From Gemmatimonadota bacterium (GTDB lineage Bacteria; Gemmatimonadota; Gemmatimonadetes; Longimicrobiales; Gaopeijiaceae), in assembly GCA_003559555.1 (NCBI GenBank), contig PWLA01000223.1:1-37708 (forward strand): a DNA stretch of 37,708 nt, read 5' to 3'. The notes beneath the pieces are model-generated. The model was not told the origin of the DNA and did no database searches. It was given only the letters and a program-made list of their open reading frames with translations. This document shows, piece after piece, positions 1-8,339 of this stretch; the stretch's first letter is position 1, and every line of letters begins with the position of its first letter. A program made the position numbers and the translations under genes.

Positions 1-716
1 GCCGACTCCTCGACGGGAAAGGGCTGCAACTCCTCCCTCAGCGTCTCCAGAGCAGCTGGATACGTGGATCCGGTCAGGGGAGGGGCGATCACCATGGCGG
101 CGATGCAAGCTCCCATCAGCCCCATCGTCATCCGGTCCCAGAAACCCCAGGGCTCCGACCAACCGGGAAGACGACTGGAGGAGGGGAGGTCGGAAGAGGA
201 CGCCATTGCCGGGGCAACTTCCTCCGGCTCGCCTTCCTCCGCGACGGGCACCGCTCCGGCCACTGCAGGAGCCGCCGTTTCTCCCTTCCGCATCAAGACG
301 GCCCGGATGGCGTTGGCCACGTCATCGAAGCCCAGCACCACGGCCCGGACCATCCGCTGCCAGGCCACAGCCCGGGTGCCCACGCGGCTGGCCGTGGAGG
401 TGGCCACGGCCGCACGCCCGGCGGACTGCAGCCCTACGATCCCCATGATGGCGTCCATGTAGAGGGCTACGGCGAACGCAAGGAGCACCAGCGCCACGTC
501 GAGGCGGATCTCCCAGCTCGCCACGGAGAGCCGGGCCACCCAACCGTCGTGGGTGCGGGAGTGGCGGATGATCTCGAAGAGAAAGTGGATCCCCACCATG
601 AGGACCAGCCAGAACAGGCTGAGCCACACGCTCAACACCACGGCAAAGCCGATGTAGATGGCCACGAAGAGCCAGCTTTCGTCGTGGCGCTGGATCCACT
701 GACTGACCGTGGTCAC
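1..716 (-). CDS. Membrane protein of unknown function, 3' part missing
   Basis: An open frame runs from a GTG at 716 to the window edge, giving 238 codons and no stop. The GTG is preceded by a good AGGAGG-type ribosome binding site about ten bases upstream. The visible protein has hydrophobic segments at about residues 15-50 (long enough for one or two helices), 72-96 and 196-212. A low-complexity Ala/Glu/Pro/Ser-rich linker lies at about 147-183. The first residues (MTTVSQWIQR) are polar. I do not recognise the family, and no catalytic motif is visible. It is probably an inner-membrane protein whose C-terminal part lies outside the window. Other frames across this stretch give only Arg/Pro/Gly-rich shadow translations. 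Confidence 0.7.
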   Translation of the reverse strand, partial: MTTVSQWIQRHDESWLFVAIYIGFAVVLSVWLSLFWLVLMVGIHFLFEIIRHSRTHDGWVARLSVASWEIRLDVALVLLAFAVALYMDAIMGIVGLQSAGRAAVATSTASRVGTRAVAWQRMVRAVVLGFDDVANAIRAVLMRKGETAAPAVAGAVPVAEEGEPEEVAPAMASSSDLPSSSRLPGWSEPWGFWDRMTMGLMGACIAAMVIAPPLTGSTYPAALETLREELQPFPVEES

Positions 717-744
717 CCTCGAACCCCCTCCTGTCTCAGGCGAA

Positions 745-775
745 GAAAAATCGGGGGGACGCGTGAAGCGTGCCC
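745..775 (-). terminator. Candidate intrinsic terminator after the NagZ-AmiE gene
   Basis: Read on the minus strand, GGG-C-ACGC at 775-768 pairs with GCGT-C-CCC at 762-755 across a five-base loop, with one C/C mismatch. A run of five T (fwd 746-750) follows a few bases later. It lies about 60 bases beyond the last stop codon of the GH3/serine-hydrolase gene and just ahead of the ribosome binding site of the next gene. The stem is short and the T-run is not immediately adjacent, so this is a moderate call. Confidence 0.4.
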
Positions 776-837
776 TTGGCGTCTCCATCGTATCATACGG
801 GGAGGACGGAGATTCCCGCCATGGGGACGGAAGACGC

Positions 838-1044
838 CTACCGCTCCCTACGCTCCACCGGCTGGTCGGTCACCGCGCCGGCCACAGAATCGTGCACCGC
901 CCGTCGAAAGGGGATGTGCCGGGTGTTCTCCCGGGTGGGATTCACCCGATTGGTGAGGAGCACCACCCAGAGATCCAGCTCAGGATCGATCCAGATGGAG
1001 GTCCCGGTGAAGCCGGTATGCCCGAAAGATCGTTCGGAGAAGAA
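838..1044 (-). pseudogene. In-frame remainder of the serine-hydrolase domain beyond an amber codon
   Basis: Immediately after the TAG at 1045-1047 the same reading frame continues for 68 codons to another TAG at 838-840. This segment contains the C-terminal hallmark of the serine-hydrolase fold: a [17 protein letters not shown] stretch, where HTG is the counterpart of the KTG motif of beta-lactamases and penicillin-binding proteins, then a hydrophobic strand and LLTNRVNP. This is real coding sequence of the upstream gene, separated only by one stop codon and with no frame change. I infer that the intact gene ended at 838. The part is either untranslated because of a nonsense mutation, reached by readthrough, or cut off by a base-call error. 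Confidence 0.75.
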
Positions 1045-3981
1045 CTACCCGGCCGAGGACCGGCCCGAGGGCGTGTCCCACCCCAGCGCCCGGGACGAGC
1101 TCTCCGAGACCCGGCGGGTGAAGTCCGCCAGCGTGCCACTCTCCACGAGCTCCACCGGGCGAGTCCGGGCCCGACTGCACGGAGCGCCGGACATGGGAAC
1201 GTGCCCACAGGTGTCCACCCGTCCGCCCCGGGCCATCATCTCGGTGAAGACCGCCAGATCCGCCGCCGTGGAGAAGAGACCGGCATGGCCCGCCACACCA
1301 CCGGAGACGAAGGCGTTCTCGTCGTGCACCTCCCCCAGCATGTGCCGCATCCGTCGCTCCCGGTCCACCTCGGTGGGTGCCGTCCGCAGCCAGAGCTCCC
1401 GGGGTGGGTTGAAGCCGGTGTCCTCCATGCCCAGCGGGCCGAAGACCCGCTCCTGGACGAAGTGTTCAAAGGGCTGGCCCGCAGCGGCCTCCACCACCCA
1501 GGCCAGGGTCAGGAACCCGATGTCCGAGTAGGTCGTCTCCGTGCCTGGCGCCTGGTCCAGCGCCAGGTCGTATACGGCCTCCCGGACCTGGTCCACTCCT
1601 TCCAGCTCGAGGAAGAACTGGCGGTAGGCCGGCAGCCCGCTCCGATGGAGGAGAAGGTCCCGGATCGTGACCGCCTCCTTCCGGCGATCTCCCCGAGCGA
1701 ACTCCGGGAGGTGCCGCACCACCGGGTCGTCCAGCCCAAGCCGTCCCTCGTCCACCAGCGCCATGACCGCCGAGGTGGTGGCCACCACCTTGGTGAGGGA
1801 GGCCAGGTCGAAGAGGGTGTGGGGGGTGACGGGGGGGCTGTCCGGTGCCCAGTCCGTCCGCCCGTAGCCCCGGAGACGAACCAGCTCTCCCCTTCGTCCC
1901 ACCGCCAGGGCCACCCCTGGCGCCACCGAGTCGGCAATGGCCCGGAGGATGTAGTGATCCAGCGCCTCGAGGGCTCCGGGGTCCATTCCCGCATCGCCAG
2001 GGTCCACCTCCAGGGGAGACCGGGTGCGGTCCAGCCACTCCAGCGGCGGAGGGGGGCCGGCTGCCGGGTCCAGGCCCTCCCCATCCGGCTCGCCCTCATC
2101 CCGCCTCAGGAGGCCCGCTTCGTCCAGGGCGTCCCGCCGCTCGTCGGCCCGGGCCGCCATCACCGGATCGGCGGCCCGCTCGATTCCCTCGCCCCGCTGG
2201 TGCAGGGGCGGGATGGAGATGGGGAGTCGCCCCTCCAGCGGAGCCGCCCCCAGCACCCCCCGGGCCGCCGCCCGCTGGCTCACCTCCCGGTCCCCCCAGG
2301 CCACCAGGTACGTGCCCATCTCCGGGAGCGCCGTCAGGAGATACGGGTTGCCGAAGGAAATCAGCACGGTGGGGGCTCCCTCGGCCAGCCGTGCGGCGAA
2401 CTCCTGGAACTCCGGAGGCAGGGCCACCGATCCGGCTCCGGCCCGGGGCGGGAGGTAGACGCCCAGGACCACCAGGTCGGCGTCCGCCGCCCGTTCCACC
2501 AGGCCGGCGTAGCTCCCCTGGCCCGTCTCCGGTCCCACCCGCACCGCCTCGGCCACCCCCGGAAGAAGCCCGCCCACCACCGCGTTGAACTCCCGACCGG
2601 CGGTGAGGTCGTCCGACTCGGCCCACGTGATGGAGAGGATGCGGTTCGTGGCTTCCGGGTCCGGAGGCAGGAGCCGGTCCCGATCCCGCACCAGGGTCAT
2701 GGACCGGGCGGCGGCCTCGTCGGCCAGGGCATGGTGGGCGGCCCGTCCCACCACCGCAGGCACCCCCTCCAGGGACACCGTCCGATCCCGATGGAGCCCG
2801 GCCCGGGCCTTGGCCTCCAGGATCCGGCGCACCGAAGCATCCAGCCGCTGGCGGGTGATCCGGCCCTCCTCGACCGCCTCTCGCATAGCCGCCGCCGCTC
2901 CTGGGATACTGGCAGGAATCAGGATCACGTCGGCCCCGGCCTCGAAGGCCAGCACCGCTGCCTCGCCGGCCCCGTATCCCTCGGTGATGGCCCCCATCCG
3001 GAGGGCGTCGGTGAAGAGGAGCCCCTGAAAGCCCATCTCCTCCCGGAGGATCCCGGTCATGAACTCGGGGGCCAGGGTCGCCGGCGGGGCATCGGGGCCC
3101 AGAACACCGGGCATGGAGACGTGGGCGGTCATGACCCCGTCCACACCTGCGTCCACTGCCGCCTGGAAGGGGACCAGCTCGACCTGGTCCAACCGCTGGC
3201 GATCGGCGGCCACCTCGGGGAGGGCCAGGTGCGAATCGATCCGGGTGTCGCCGTGGCCGGGAAAGTGCTTGGCCGTGGTCATGGCCCCACCCCGCCGGGC
3301 CCCCCGAATGAAAGCGGTGCCCAGACGGCTCACCTCCCCGGGGTCCTCGCCGAAGGCCCGGGTGTTGATGATGGGATTCTCCGGATTCGAGTTCACATCC
3401 ATCACCGGCGAGAAGATCACGTGCACCCCCACGGCCCGGGCCTCCCGGGCCGTGGCCTCGCCGAAGCGCTCCACCATCCCCGCATCGCCCAGGGCGCCGA
3501 AGGCCATGGTGGGCGGAAAGCTGGTCCCGCCCCCCTGGGGCAGGAGGGTGGGCAAGGCGTAGGTGTGGGCGATCCGCATCCCCGGTCCCCCCTGCTCGAA
3601 GTCGGAGGTCACCAGGAGCGGAATGTCCGCCGCCTCCTGCAGGGCGTTCAGCTTCTGGGCATAGGCCAGCGGGGTGCCGATGGAGATGGCCACGCCCCCG
3701 ATCCCGTCCTCCTCCACCCAGCGAAGGGTCTCCATGAACTCCGGGTCATCCAGCGAGGCATAGGCTCCGGAGATCCAGGGGAAGATGAGCTGGCCCACCG
3801 CCTCCTTCAGCGAGAGGGAAGCCAGCATCCGGTCCACCCACTCCCGGGCCTCGGCGTCCAGCTCATCGGCCAGATGGGGTACGCCGGCGACGGGGGTCGG
3901 TAGCGCCGGGGCCGGGGGCTCGGCGGGGCGGCAGGCAGCGATTCCCACCAGGAGGAGCAGCACGCCCCAGGCCGTCCTCAC
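1045..3981 (-). CDS. NagZ-AmiE-type fusion lipoprotein (GH3 beta-N-acetylglucosaminidase plus serine hydrolase), truncated by an amber codon
   Basis: Two enzymes are fused. The N-terminal half is a GH3 N-acetylglucosaminidase of the NagZ type, with the KHFPGHGDT...DSH loop starting near residue 238 and the nucleophile region FTDAL with Asp near 325. A GH3 C-terminal domain follows. From about residue 690 comes a beta-lactamase-family serine hydrolase with SLTK (Ser near 728) and YSD. In Bacillus subtilis the homologous activities, NagZ and the muramyl-L-alanine amidase AmiE, are separate neighbouring genes. I chose the GTG at 3981 because it overlaps the upstream stop as GTGA and gives a clean lipoprotein signal (VGIAAC, Cys17). 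A GTG at 3990 is also possible. The frame stops at TAG 1045-1047, before the HTG motif, so the amidase half of the truncated product is probably inactive. Confidence 0.85.
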   Translation of the reverse strand: MRTAWGVLLLLVGIAACRPAEPPAPALPTPVAGVPHLADELDAEAREWVDRMLASLSLKEAVGQLIFPWISGAYASLDDPEFMETLRWVEEDGIGGVAISIGTPLAYAQKLNALQEAADIPLLVTSDFEQGGPGMRIAHTYALPTLLPQGGGTSFPPTMAFGALGDAGMVERFGEATAREARAVGVHVIFSPVMDVNSNPENPIINTRAFGEDPGEVSRLGTAFIRGARRGGAMTTAKHFPGHGDTRIDSHLALPEVAADRQRLDQVELVPFQAAVDAGVDGVMTAHVSMPGVLGPDAPPATLAPEFMTGILREEMGFQGLLFTDALRMGAITEGYGAGEAAVLAFEAGADVILIPASIPGAAAAMREAVEEGRITRQRLDASVRRILEAKARAGLHRDRTVSLEGVPAVVGRAAHHALADEAAARSMTLVRDRDRLLPPDPEATNRILSITWAESDDLTAGREFNAVVGGLLPGVAEAVRVGPETGQGSYAGLVERAADADLVVLGVYLPPRAGAGSVALPPEFQEFAARLAEGAPTVLISFGNPYLLTALPEMGTYLVAWGDREVSQRAAARGVLGAAPLEGRLPISIPPLHQRGEGIERAADPVMAARADERRDALDEAGLLRRDEGEPDGEGLDPAAGPPPPLEWLDRTRSPLEVDPGDAGMDPGALEALDHYILRAIADSVAPGVALAVGRRGELVRLRGYGRTDWAPDSPPVTPHTLFDLASLTKVVATTSAVMALVDEGRLGLDDPVVRHLPEFARGDRRKEAVTIRDLLLHRSGLPAYRQFFLELEGVDQVREAVYDLALDQAPGTETTYSDIGFLTLAWVVEAAAGQPFEHFVQERVFGPLGMEDTGFNPPRELWLRTAPTEVDRERRMRHMLGEVHDENAFVSGGVAGHAGLFSTAADLAVFTEMMARGGRVDTCGHVPMSGAPCSRARTRPVELVESGTLADFTRRVSESSSRALGWDTPSGRSSAG

Positions 3982-6050
3982 CACGGGCACCCCGCGCCCT
4001 GGAGCCGGGCCAGTCCCGGTCCTGGCCCCCCACCTCCGTCATCTCCACCCACCGATCCGACGGCCCCCGGGCTCCGAGGCGCCTGGGCCACGGTCCCGGC
4101 ACCCAGCTGGATCCCGGACCCGATCTCGAAGTCCGGGGGGATTCGGGTCGGAGTCCTGCCCCGGATGGGGATCTCGCCGAAGAGGGACCGGGCGGCAGCT
4201 CGCTGACTGGCCTCCGATCCGCTCCAGGCCAGGAGGTAGGCCTGGGCGTCAGGGAACTCCGTCAGCAGGTACGGATTGCCGAACGAGACGACCACGTGGG
4301 GAATCCGGTTGTCGGCCAGGTCCTGAATGAACCGGGCCAGCTCCCGGGGAATCGCCACGCTCCCGGCGTACGCCACCGCCGTCACGTGGAGGGATACGAC
4401 CACCAGGTCCGCGCTCCGACTCTGCTGCAGCAGGGCGCCGTACTCCGAGGCCGGGGTGTCCCGCCCCAGCGTCCGGGTGTTCAGCCGGGGGTAGGTCTGC
4501 CGGAGGCGGGAGTCGAAGGCCCTTCCGCCCATGAGGTCGTTCTGCCGGCGATAGGTCACCGACATGACGTTGGCCGTCCGGGTCCCCCTCAGAGGGAGGA
4601 TCCCCCGCTCGTTGCGCAGGAGGGTGAGGGAGCGTTCGGCAATCTCCCGGGCAAGGTCGGTGTGGGCCGGGATCCCCACCCGACGATGAACCTCCTCCAG
4701 GTCCACCGTCCGCTCCCGGTGCAGCCCCATCTCCTCCTTCAGCGAGAGAATCCGGCGAACCGATTCGTCGATCCGCTCCTCGGCGATCCGTCCCGAGAGA
4801 ACCGCATCCATGACCCCCCGGATAGCTCGATCGGGGCTCGGGGGCATGAGGAGCACGTCGGCCCCGGCCAGGACCGCCCGGACCGCCGCCTCCTCCCGGC
4901 TGAAGAGACGGTCGATGGCGTTCATGTCCATGGCGTCGGTGAAGACCAGGCCGTCGAAGCCCCATTCGTCCCTGAGGAGCCCGGTGAGGACGTTTCTGGA
5001 GAGGGTGGCCGGGAGACGGGCCTCCTCGGCGATCCGGGGAAGGGCGATGTGGGCGGTCATGATGGCCCCCATCCCGGCGTCCACCGCAGCCCGGAAGGGG
5101 TGCAGTTCGATCCGGTCCAACCGATCCCGGTCCGCCCGGATCACCGGGAGGGCCAGGTGCGAATCGGTCTCGGTATCGCCGTGGCCGGGAAAGTGTTTTC
5201 CGGTGGCCACCGCCCCGTGCTCCTGCATCCCCCGGACGAAGCACATCCCCAGCTCGCCCACTCGCTGCGGGTCTTCGCCGAAGGCCCGGGTATTGATGAT
5301 GGGATTGTCCGGATTGGAGTTCACGTCCAGGACCGGGGCGAAGGGAATGTGGACGCCCAGCGCCCGCGCCTCCAGGGCCGTCACGCGCCCCATCTCGTAG
5401 GAGAGGACCCGGTCGTCCGCCGCCCCCACCGCCATGAGGGCCGGAAAGTCGGTGGCGCCTCCCAGGTCGTGGGCTCCGGGGAGGTGGGTGGCGCCGCGGA
5501 ACCGGAAGCCGGCGCCGGTCTCCAGGTCTGCGGCCACCAGGAGGGGGACGTTGGAACGCCGTTGCACGGTGTTCAGCTTCGCAGCCACGTCCATGGGAGT
5601 GCCCACCGACATGATGATGCCCCCGATCTCGTCCCGGTCGATGAGGCGAGCCAGCCGCTCGAACCCGGCCGAACCCTCCGGCGCGAAGTCGCCCATGACC
5701 CAGGGCATGATCATCTGGCCCACCTTCTGCCGGAGGGTCATACGCTCCAGCATGGCTTCGGTCCACGCCCCCTCCCGGGCGTCGGCCCACTCGCCGGGAT
5801 CGTCCAGGGGCGCAGGGGGGATAACCTCGTCACGCCAGCGAACCGGGGTCCGGTCGCCGGGCCGGATGGCGTCGTCCGGCGGAGCGATCCGGGCGGTATC
5901 GCGGTCGGCGGTGTCGGGGGCCACTGGATCCTGGACCTCCGGTTCGTGGACCTCCGGGACCGGCGCCGGCTCCTGGGGAGGCGTGGAGGTGCAGGCGCCG
6001 ACGATCAGGAGGACGAACAGGGGGAGGGTTCGGATGGTCTTGCCGCGCAT
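3978..6050 (-). CDS. NagZ-like GH3 beta-N-acetylglucosaminidase lipoprotein
   Basis: A 690-residue GH3 glycosidase predicted to remove terminal N-acetylglucosamine from murein fragments. The start at 6050 gives a lipoprotein signal with Arg/Lys near the N-terminus and the lipobox IVGAC (Cys20). A Pro/Glu/Val-rich linker follows, then the catalytic domain. The KHFPGHGDT...DSH loop begins near residue 285 and the nucleophile region FTDAMDM has Asp near 372. A GH3 C-terminal domain with a SFGNPYLLT strand closes the protein. It is a paralogue of the downstream gene but has no serine hydrolase. The two genes overlap by four bases (GTGA), so they are very likely one transcript. The frame stays open upstream to about 6383, but that part would overlap the divergent gene and lacks a signal peptide. 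No strong ribosome binding site is seen before 6050. Confidence 0.88.
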   Translation of the reverse strand: MRGKTIRTLPLFVLLIVGACTSTPPQEPAPVPEVHEPEVQDPVAPDTADRDTARIAPPDDAIRPGDRTPVRWRDEVIPPAPLDDPGEWADAREGAWTEAMLERMTLRQKVGQMIMPWVMGDFAPEGSAGFERLARLIDRDEIGGIIMSVGTPMDVAAKLNTVQRRSNVPLLVAADLETGAGFRFRGATHLPGAHDLGGATDFPALMAVGAADDRVLSYEMGRVTALEARALGVHIPFAPVLDVNSNPDNPIINTRAFGEDPQRVGELGMCFVRGMQEHGAVATGKHFPGHGDTETDSHLALPVIRADRDRLDRIELHPFRAAVDAGMGAIMTAHIALPRIAEEARLPATLSRNVLTGLLRDEWGFDGLVFTDAMDMNAIDRLFSREEAAVRAVLAGADVLLMPPSPDRAIRGVMDAVLSGRIAEERIDESVRRILSLKEEMGLHRERTVDLEEVHRRVGIPAHTDLAREIAERSLTLLRNERGILPLRGTRTANVMSVTYRRQNDLMGGRAFDSRLRQTYPRLNTRTLGRDTPASEYGALLQQSRSADLVVVSLHVTAVAYAGSVAIPRELARFIQDLADNRIPHVVVSFGNPYLLTEFPDAQAYLLAWSGSEASQRAAARSLFGEIPIRGRTPTRIPPDFEIGSGIQLGAGTVAQAPRSPGAVGSVGGDDGGGGPGPGLARLQGAGCPW

Positions 6051-6129
6051 GCCGAAAGCGCCGGGAGTGGTGTAGGAAAAGGTGGCCCTGCGTTGACCCG
6101 ACGGAGGCCGGAGACGAGTTTCGACCCGG

Positions 6130-6146
6130 TCCGTCGGTTCGACGGA
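6130..6146. promoter_or_regulatory. Inverted repeat in the divergent murein-gene promoter region
   Basis: TCCGTCG-GTT-CGACGGA is a perfect dyad with 7-base arms and a 3-base spacer. It sits in the 139-base gap between the divergent nagZ-like and namZ-like genes. The 10-mer CGACGGAGGC occurs at 6099-6108 and again at 6140-6149, overlapping the right arm. The position fits an operator for a transcription factor controlling both directions. No regulator gene is visible nearby, so the function is inferred only from symmetry and position. Confidence 0.4.
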
Positions 6147-6189
6147 GGCAAACTGCCGTTGGAATGATGCCCAAAGTAGGGAGAACCCC

Positions 6190-7479
6190 ATGGTGCGACA
6201 ATCCTCTCCGGGTGGGACCGACCGCCGTGGCCGGCCGACTCGACTGCTCCTGGTGGCGGCTCTGACCCTGGCACCGGTGCTGGCGGGCTCCTGCTCGGCC
6301 CCGGGAGACGCCCGGGAAGGCCCCTCGCCCGCCGTCCGACCCGGCATCCAGGTCCTTCTCTCCGATTCACTACACCTGATCACCGGTCGGAGAGCCGGTC
6401 TGGTGACGAATCACACCGGAATCGACGCCCACGAGACCCCCACCATCGACCGACTCTTCCATCAGGAGGAGGTGGAACTGGTGGCCCTCTACTCTCCGGA
6501 GCACGGAATCCGGGGCACGGCGGAAGCCGGGGAGCTGGTGGACCACGAGGTGGACGAAGCCACCGGCCTTCCGGTCCATTCCCTCTACGGCGAGACGCGC
6601 AAGCCCACTCCCGCCATGTTGGACGGGGTGGACGTGCTCCTCTTCGACATCCAGGACATCGGCACCCGCTACTACACCTATGTCTACACCATGGGGCTGG
6701 CCATGGAGGCCGCCGGCGAGGCCGAGATCCCCTTCGTGGTGCTGGACCGCCCGAATCCGGTGGGGGGAAGCCTGGTACAGGGGAACGTCCTGGAGACGGA
6801 CTTCTCATCGTTCGTGGGCATGTACCCCATCCCCATGCGGCACGGGATGACCCCGGGCGAGCTGGCTCGCCTCTACCGGGACGCCTTCGGGGTGGACGCC
6901 CAACTCCACGTGGTCCCCGCCGCGGGCTGGGAGCGGGACATGCTCTTCTCCGATACCGGGCTCCCCTGGCGGGCTCCCTCGCCCAACATGCCGGACGTGG
7001 AGAGCGCGCTTCACTACCCGGGAACCTGCCTCTTCGAAGGGACGAACCTCTCGGTGGGCCGGGGCACCTCCCGGGCCTTTCAGCAGGTCGGTGCGCCCTG
7101 GCTCGACGGCCAGGAGCTGGCCCGGGCCATGAACGCTCGGGACCTCCCGGGCGTGACCTTCGAGGCCGTCACCTTCATCCCCCGGGACCCTGGAGACGGA
7201 AAGTTCGCAGGCGAGGCCGTCGAAGGGGTCCGACTCCGGGTCACCGATCCGGCCACCTACGATCCAGCCGTCACCGGGGTTGCCCTCCTGGTGGAGAGCC
7301 GTCGTCTCTCCGGGGATCGGTGGAGCTGGCGAGCGGCCCACTTCGACCGGCTGGCCGGCACCGACTCACTGCGCGACGGGATCGAGGCAGGACGGGAGGT
7401 GGAGGAGCTCACCCGGGACTGGGCCGCACAGATCGAGTCCTTCCTCCCCCTGCGGGACGCCGCCCTCATCTACGAATAG
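6190..7479 (+). CDS. namZ: NamZ-like exo-beta-N-acetylmuramidase (GH171, DUF1343) lipoprotein
   Basis: A 429-residue protein of the DUF1343/GH171 family, whose characterised Bacillus member NamZ removes terminal N-acetylmuramic acid from the non-reducing end of murein fragments. Visible family motifs are YSPEHGIRG with Glu near residue 104, SLYGETRKPT, FDIQDIGTRYYTY, VLDRPNPVGG, YPIPMRHGMTPGEL, PSPNMP and EGTNLSVGRGT. A signal peptide ends in LAGSC (Cys35), suggesting a lipoprotein outside the cytoplasm. A GGGAG ribosome binding site lies seven bases before the ATG. The divergent neighbours are GH3 N-acetylglucosaminidases, so GlcNAc and MurNAc could be removed alternately from glycan ends, as proposed for the Bacillus NagZ-AmiE-NamZ set. 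It ends in TAG only seven bases from the convergent next gene. Confidence 0.92.
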   Translation: MVRQSSPGGTDRRGRPTRLLLVAALTLAPVLAGSCSAPGDAREGPSPAVRPGIQVLLSDSLHLITGRRAGLVTNHTGIDAHETPTIDRLFHQEEVELVALYSPEHGIRGTAEAGELVDHEVDEATGLPVHSLYGETRKPTPAMLDGVDVLLFDIQDIGTRYYTYVYTMGLAMEAAGEAEIPFVVLDRPNPVGGSLVQGNVLETDFSSFVGMYPIPMRHGMTPGELARLYRDAFGVDAQLHVVPAAGWERDMLFSDTGLPWRAPSPNMPDVESALHYPGTCLFEGTNLSVGRGTSRAFQQVGAPWLDGQELARAMNARDLPGVTFEAVTFIPRDPGDGKFAGEAVEGVRLRVTDPATYDPAVTGVALLVESRRLSGDRWSWRAAHFDRLAGTDSLRDGIEAGREVEELTRDWAAQIESFLPLRDAALIYE

Positions 7480-7486
7480 CGGAGGG

Positions 7487-8275
7487 CTACTCGCCCCCGA
7501 TGAGGCTCCGGAGGAGTCGCCCAAGGAAGGAGCGACCTTCATCGCGGGCATGGTCCTCGGCGCTGGCCCGCATGCGGTCATAGGTCATCTGGACCAGGGC
7601 CGATGCGGGAGCGCGGCGGACCACGAAGCCCATCCGCTCCACCGCCTCCAGGTACTGCTCCCGGTCGTAGTAGTCCAGTGCCTCGGAGTAGGCCAGCACC
7701 GTCTCGGCGTCCTCGATCCGGTTCTCCTCCTGCCACGCCCGGAACTCCTCCTGCTCCTGGTCGGAGAGGGCGATCTGCATCCCCTCGATGAGGGCGGCTG
7801 CCAGCTGTTCCTGGATGGTGAAGAACTGGTCCTCGGTACCGGATGCATTCACTCCCCGGACGATCTCGGCGGTCTCGGTGTGCGTCAGGTGGGCCTCCAC
7901 CCGGATATCAGGCTCGATCCCGGTAAAGGAACCGGTGACCACGTATTCGGCGGCCAGAATCCGGCCAGCCGCCAGAGCAGTCGCCGGATCGGAGTGCTGA
8001 CTTCGGCTCAACTCCTGCTCATCGATCAGATCCTGGAGTCGGGACCGTTCCACCACCCGGATCATGCTCAAGCCGGAGAGGTCGGTGATGAGCATCTCGG
8101 CAAATCCCTTCCCCAGGGGATCGAACCGCTCGGCAGCCGTATGGTTGTCGAAATAGAGGACCGCTACAACCGTCCGATGGTCAGCTGCGTCCCCGTCCTG
8201 GGCCGCGGCCTCGGTTGGAAGGGTCCAGGCCAGGACGCAGACGATTGCGAGGAGGAGGGCGCTGGAACTCTGCAT
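7487..8275 (-). CDS. CsgG/TolB-N-like periplasmic protein with helical C-terminal extension
   Basis: A 262-residue exported protein. The start at 8275 is favoured by a GGAG ribosome binding site nine bases upstream and by a signal peptide ending near AAAQ (about residue 25). A CsgG-like domain follows, beginning VVAVLYFDNH and containing the typical FAEMLITDLSGL...RVVERSRLQDLIDEQ segment, a LAAEYVVTGSF strand and repeated thresholds for a regulated alpha/beta fold. The last 90 residues look helical (ALDYYDREQYLEAVERM), like a single tetratricopeptide-type unit. This family includes the curli secretion lipoprotein CsgG, but there is no lipobox and no curli genes are present. I would not assign a secretion role. 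It has its own promoter-like sequence and ends in TAG. Confidence 0.72.
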   Translation of the reverse strand: MQSSSALLLAIVCVLAWTLPTEAAAQDGDAADHRTVVAVLYFDNHTAAERFDPLGKGFAEMLITDLSGLSMIRVVERSRLQDLIDEQELSRSQHSDPATALAAGRILAAEYVVTGSFTGIEPDIRVEAHLTHTETAEIVRGVNASGTEDQFFTIQEQLAAALIEGMQIALSDQEQEEFRAWQEENRIEDAETVLAYSEALDYYDREQYLEAVERMGFVVRRAPASALVQMTYDRMRASAEDHARDEGRSFLGRLLRSLIGGE

Positions 8276-8333
8276 GGGTGAAGACTCCACAAAGGGAGGC
8301 GTTGGCCGAGCTGACCCGCAGGTCACCCGGTAG

Positions 8334-8339
8334 ATTATA
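8334..8339 (-). promoter_or_regulatory. Consensus -10 box (TATAAT) for the CsgG-like gene
   Basis: On the minus strand the sequence reads CGTATAATCTACC, a perfect sigma-70-type -10 hexamer 58 bases upstream of the ATG at 8275. A matching -35 is weak: the best candidates, around 8355-8363, match only about half of TTGACA. A perfect TATAAT is unusual in DNA this GC-rich and sits in an intergenic gap, which supports the call. Confidence 0.5.

Noticed and set aside
792-797. TATGAT as a -10 box for the left-edge membrane protein
   Set aside because: No -35 is present, and a candidate terminator lies between it and the gene, so a transcript from here would probably end first.
1045-1047. UAG recoding, such as pyrrolysine insertion, in the NagZ-AmiE gene
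   Set aside because: At least namZ, the CsgG-like gene, htpX and queA end in TAG with no useful sequence beyond, so TAG behaves as a stop here. No pyrrolysine insertion structure or gene is visible. Local readthrough stays possible.
709-3903. Plus-strand open frame of about 1060 codons opposite the GH3/serine-hydrolase gene
   Set aside because: It has no recognisable domain, is rich in Gly, Pro, Arg and His as expected for an antisense frame in GC-rich DNA, and lies opposite a gene with clear GH3 and SxxK motifs. Similar long opposite frames across tamB (15750-19589) and uvrA (10837-12735) were rejected for the same reason.
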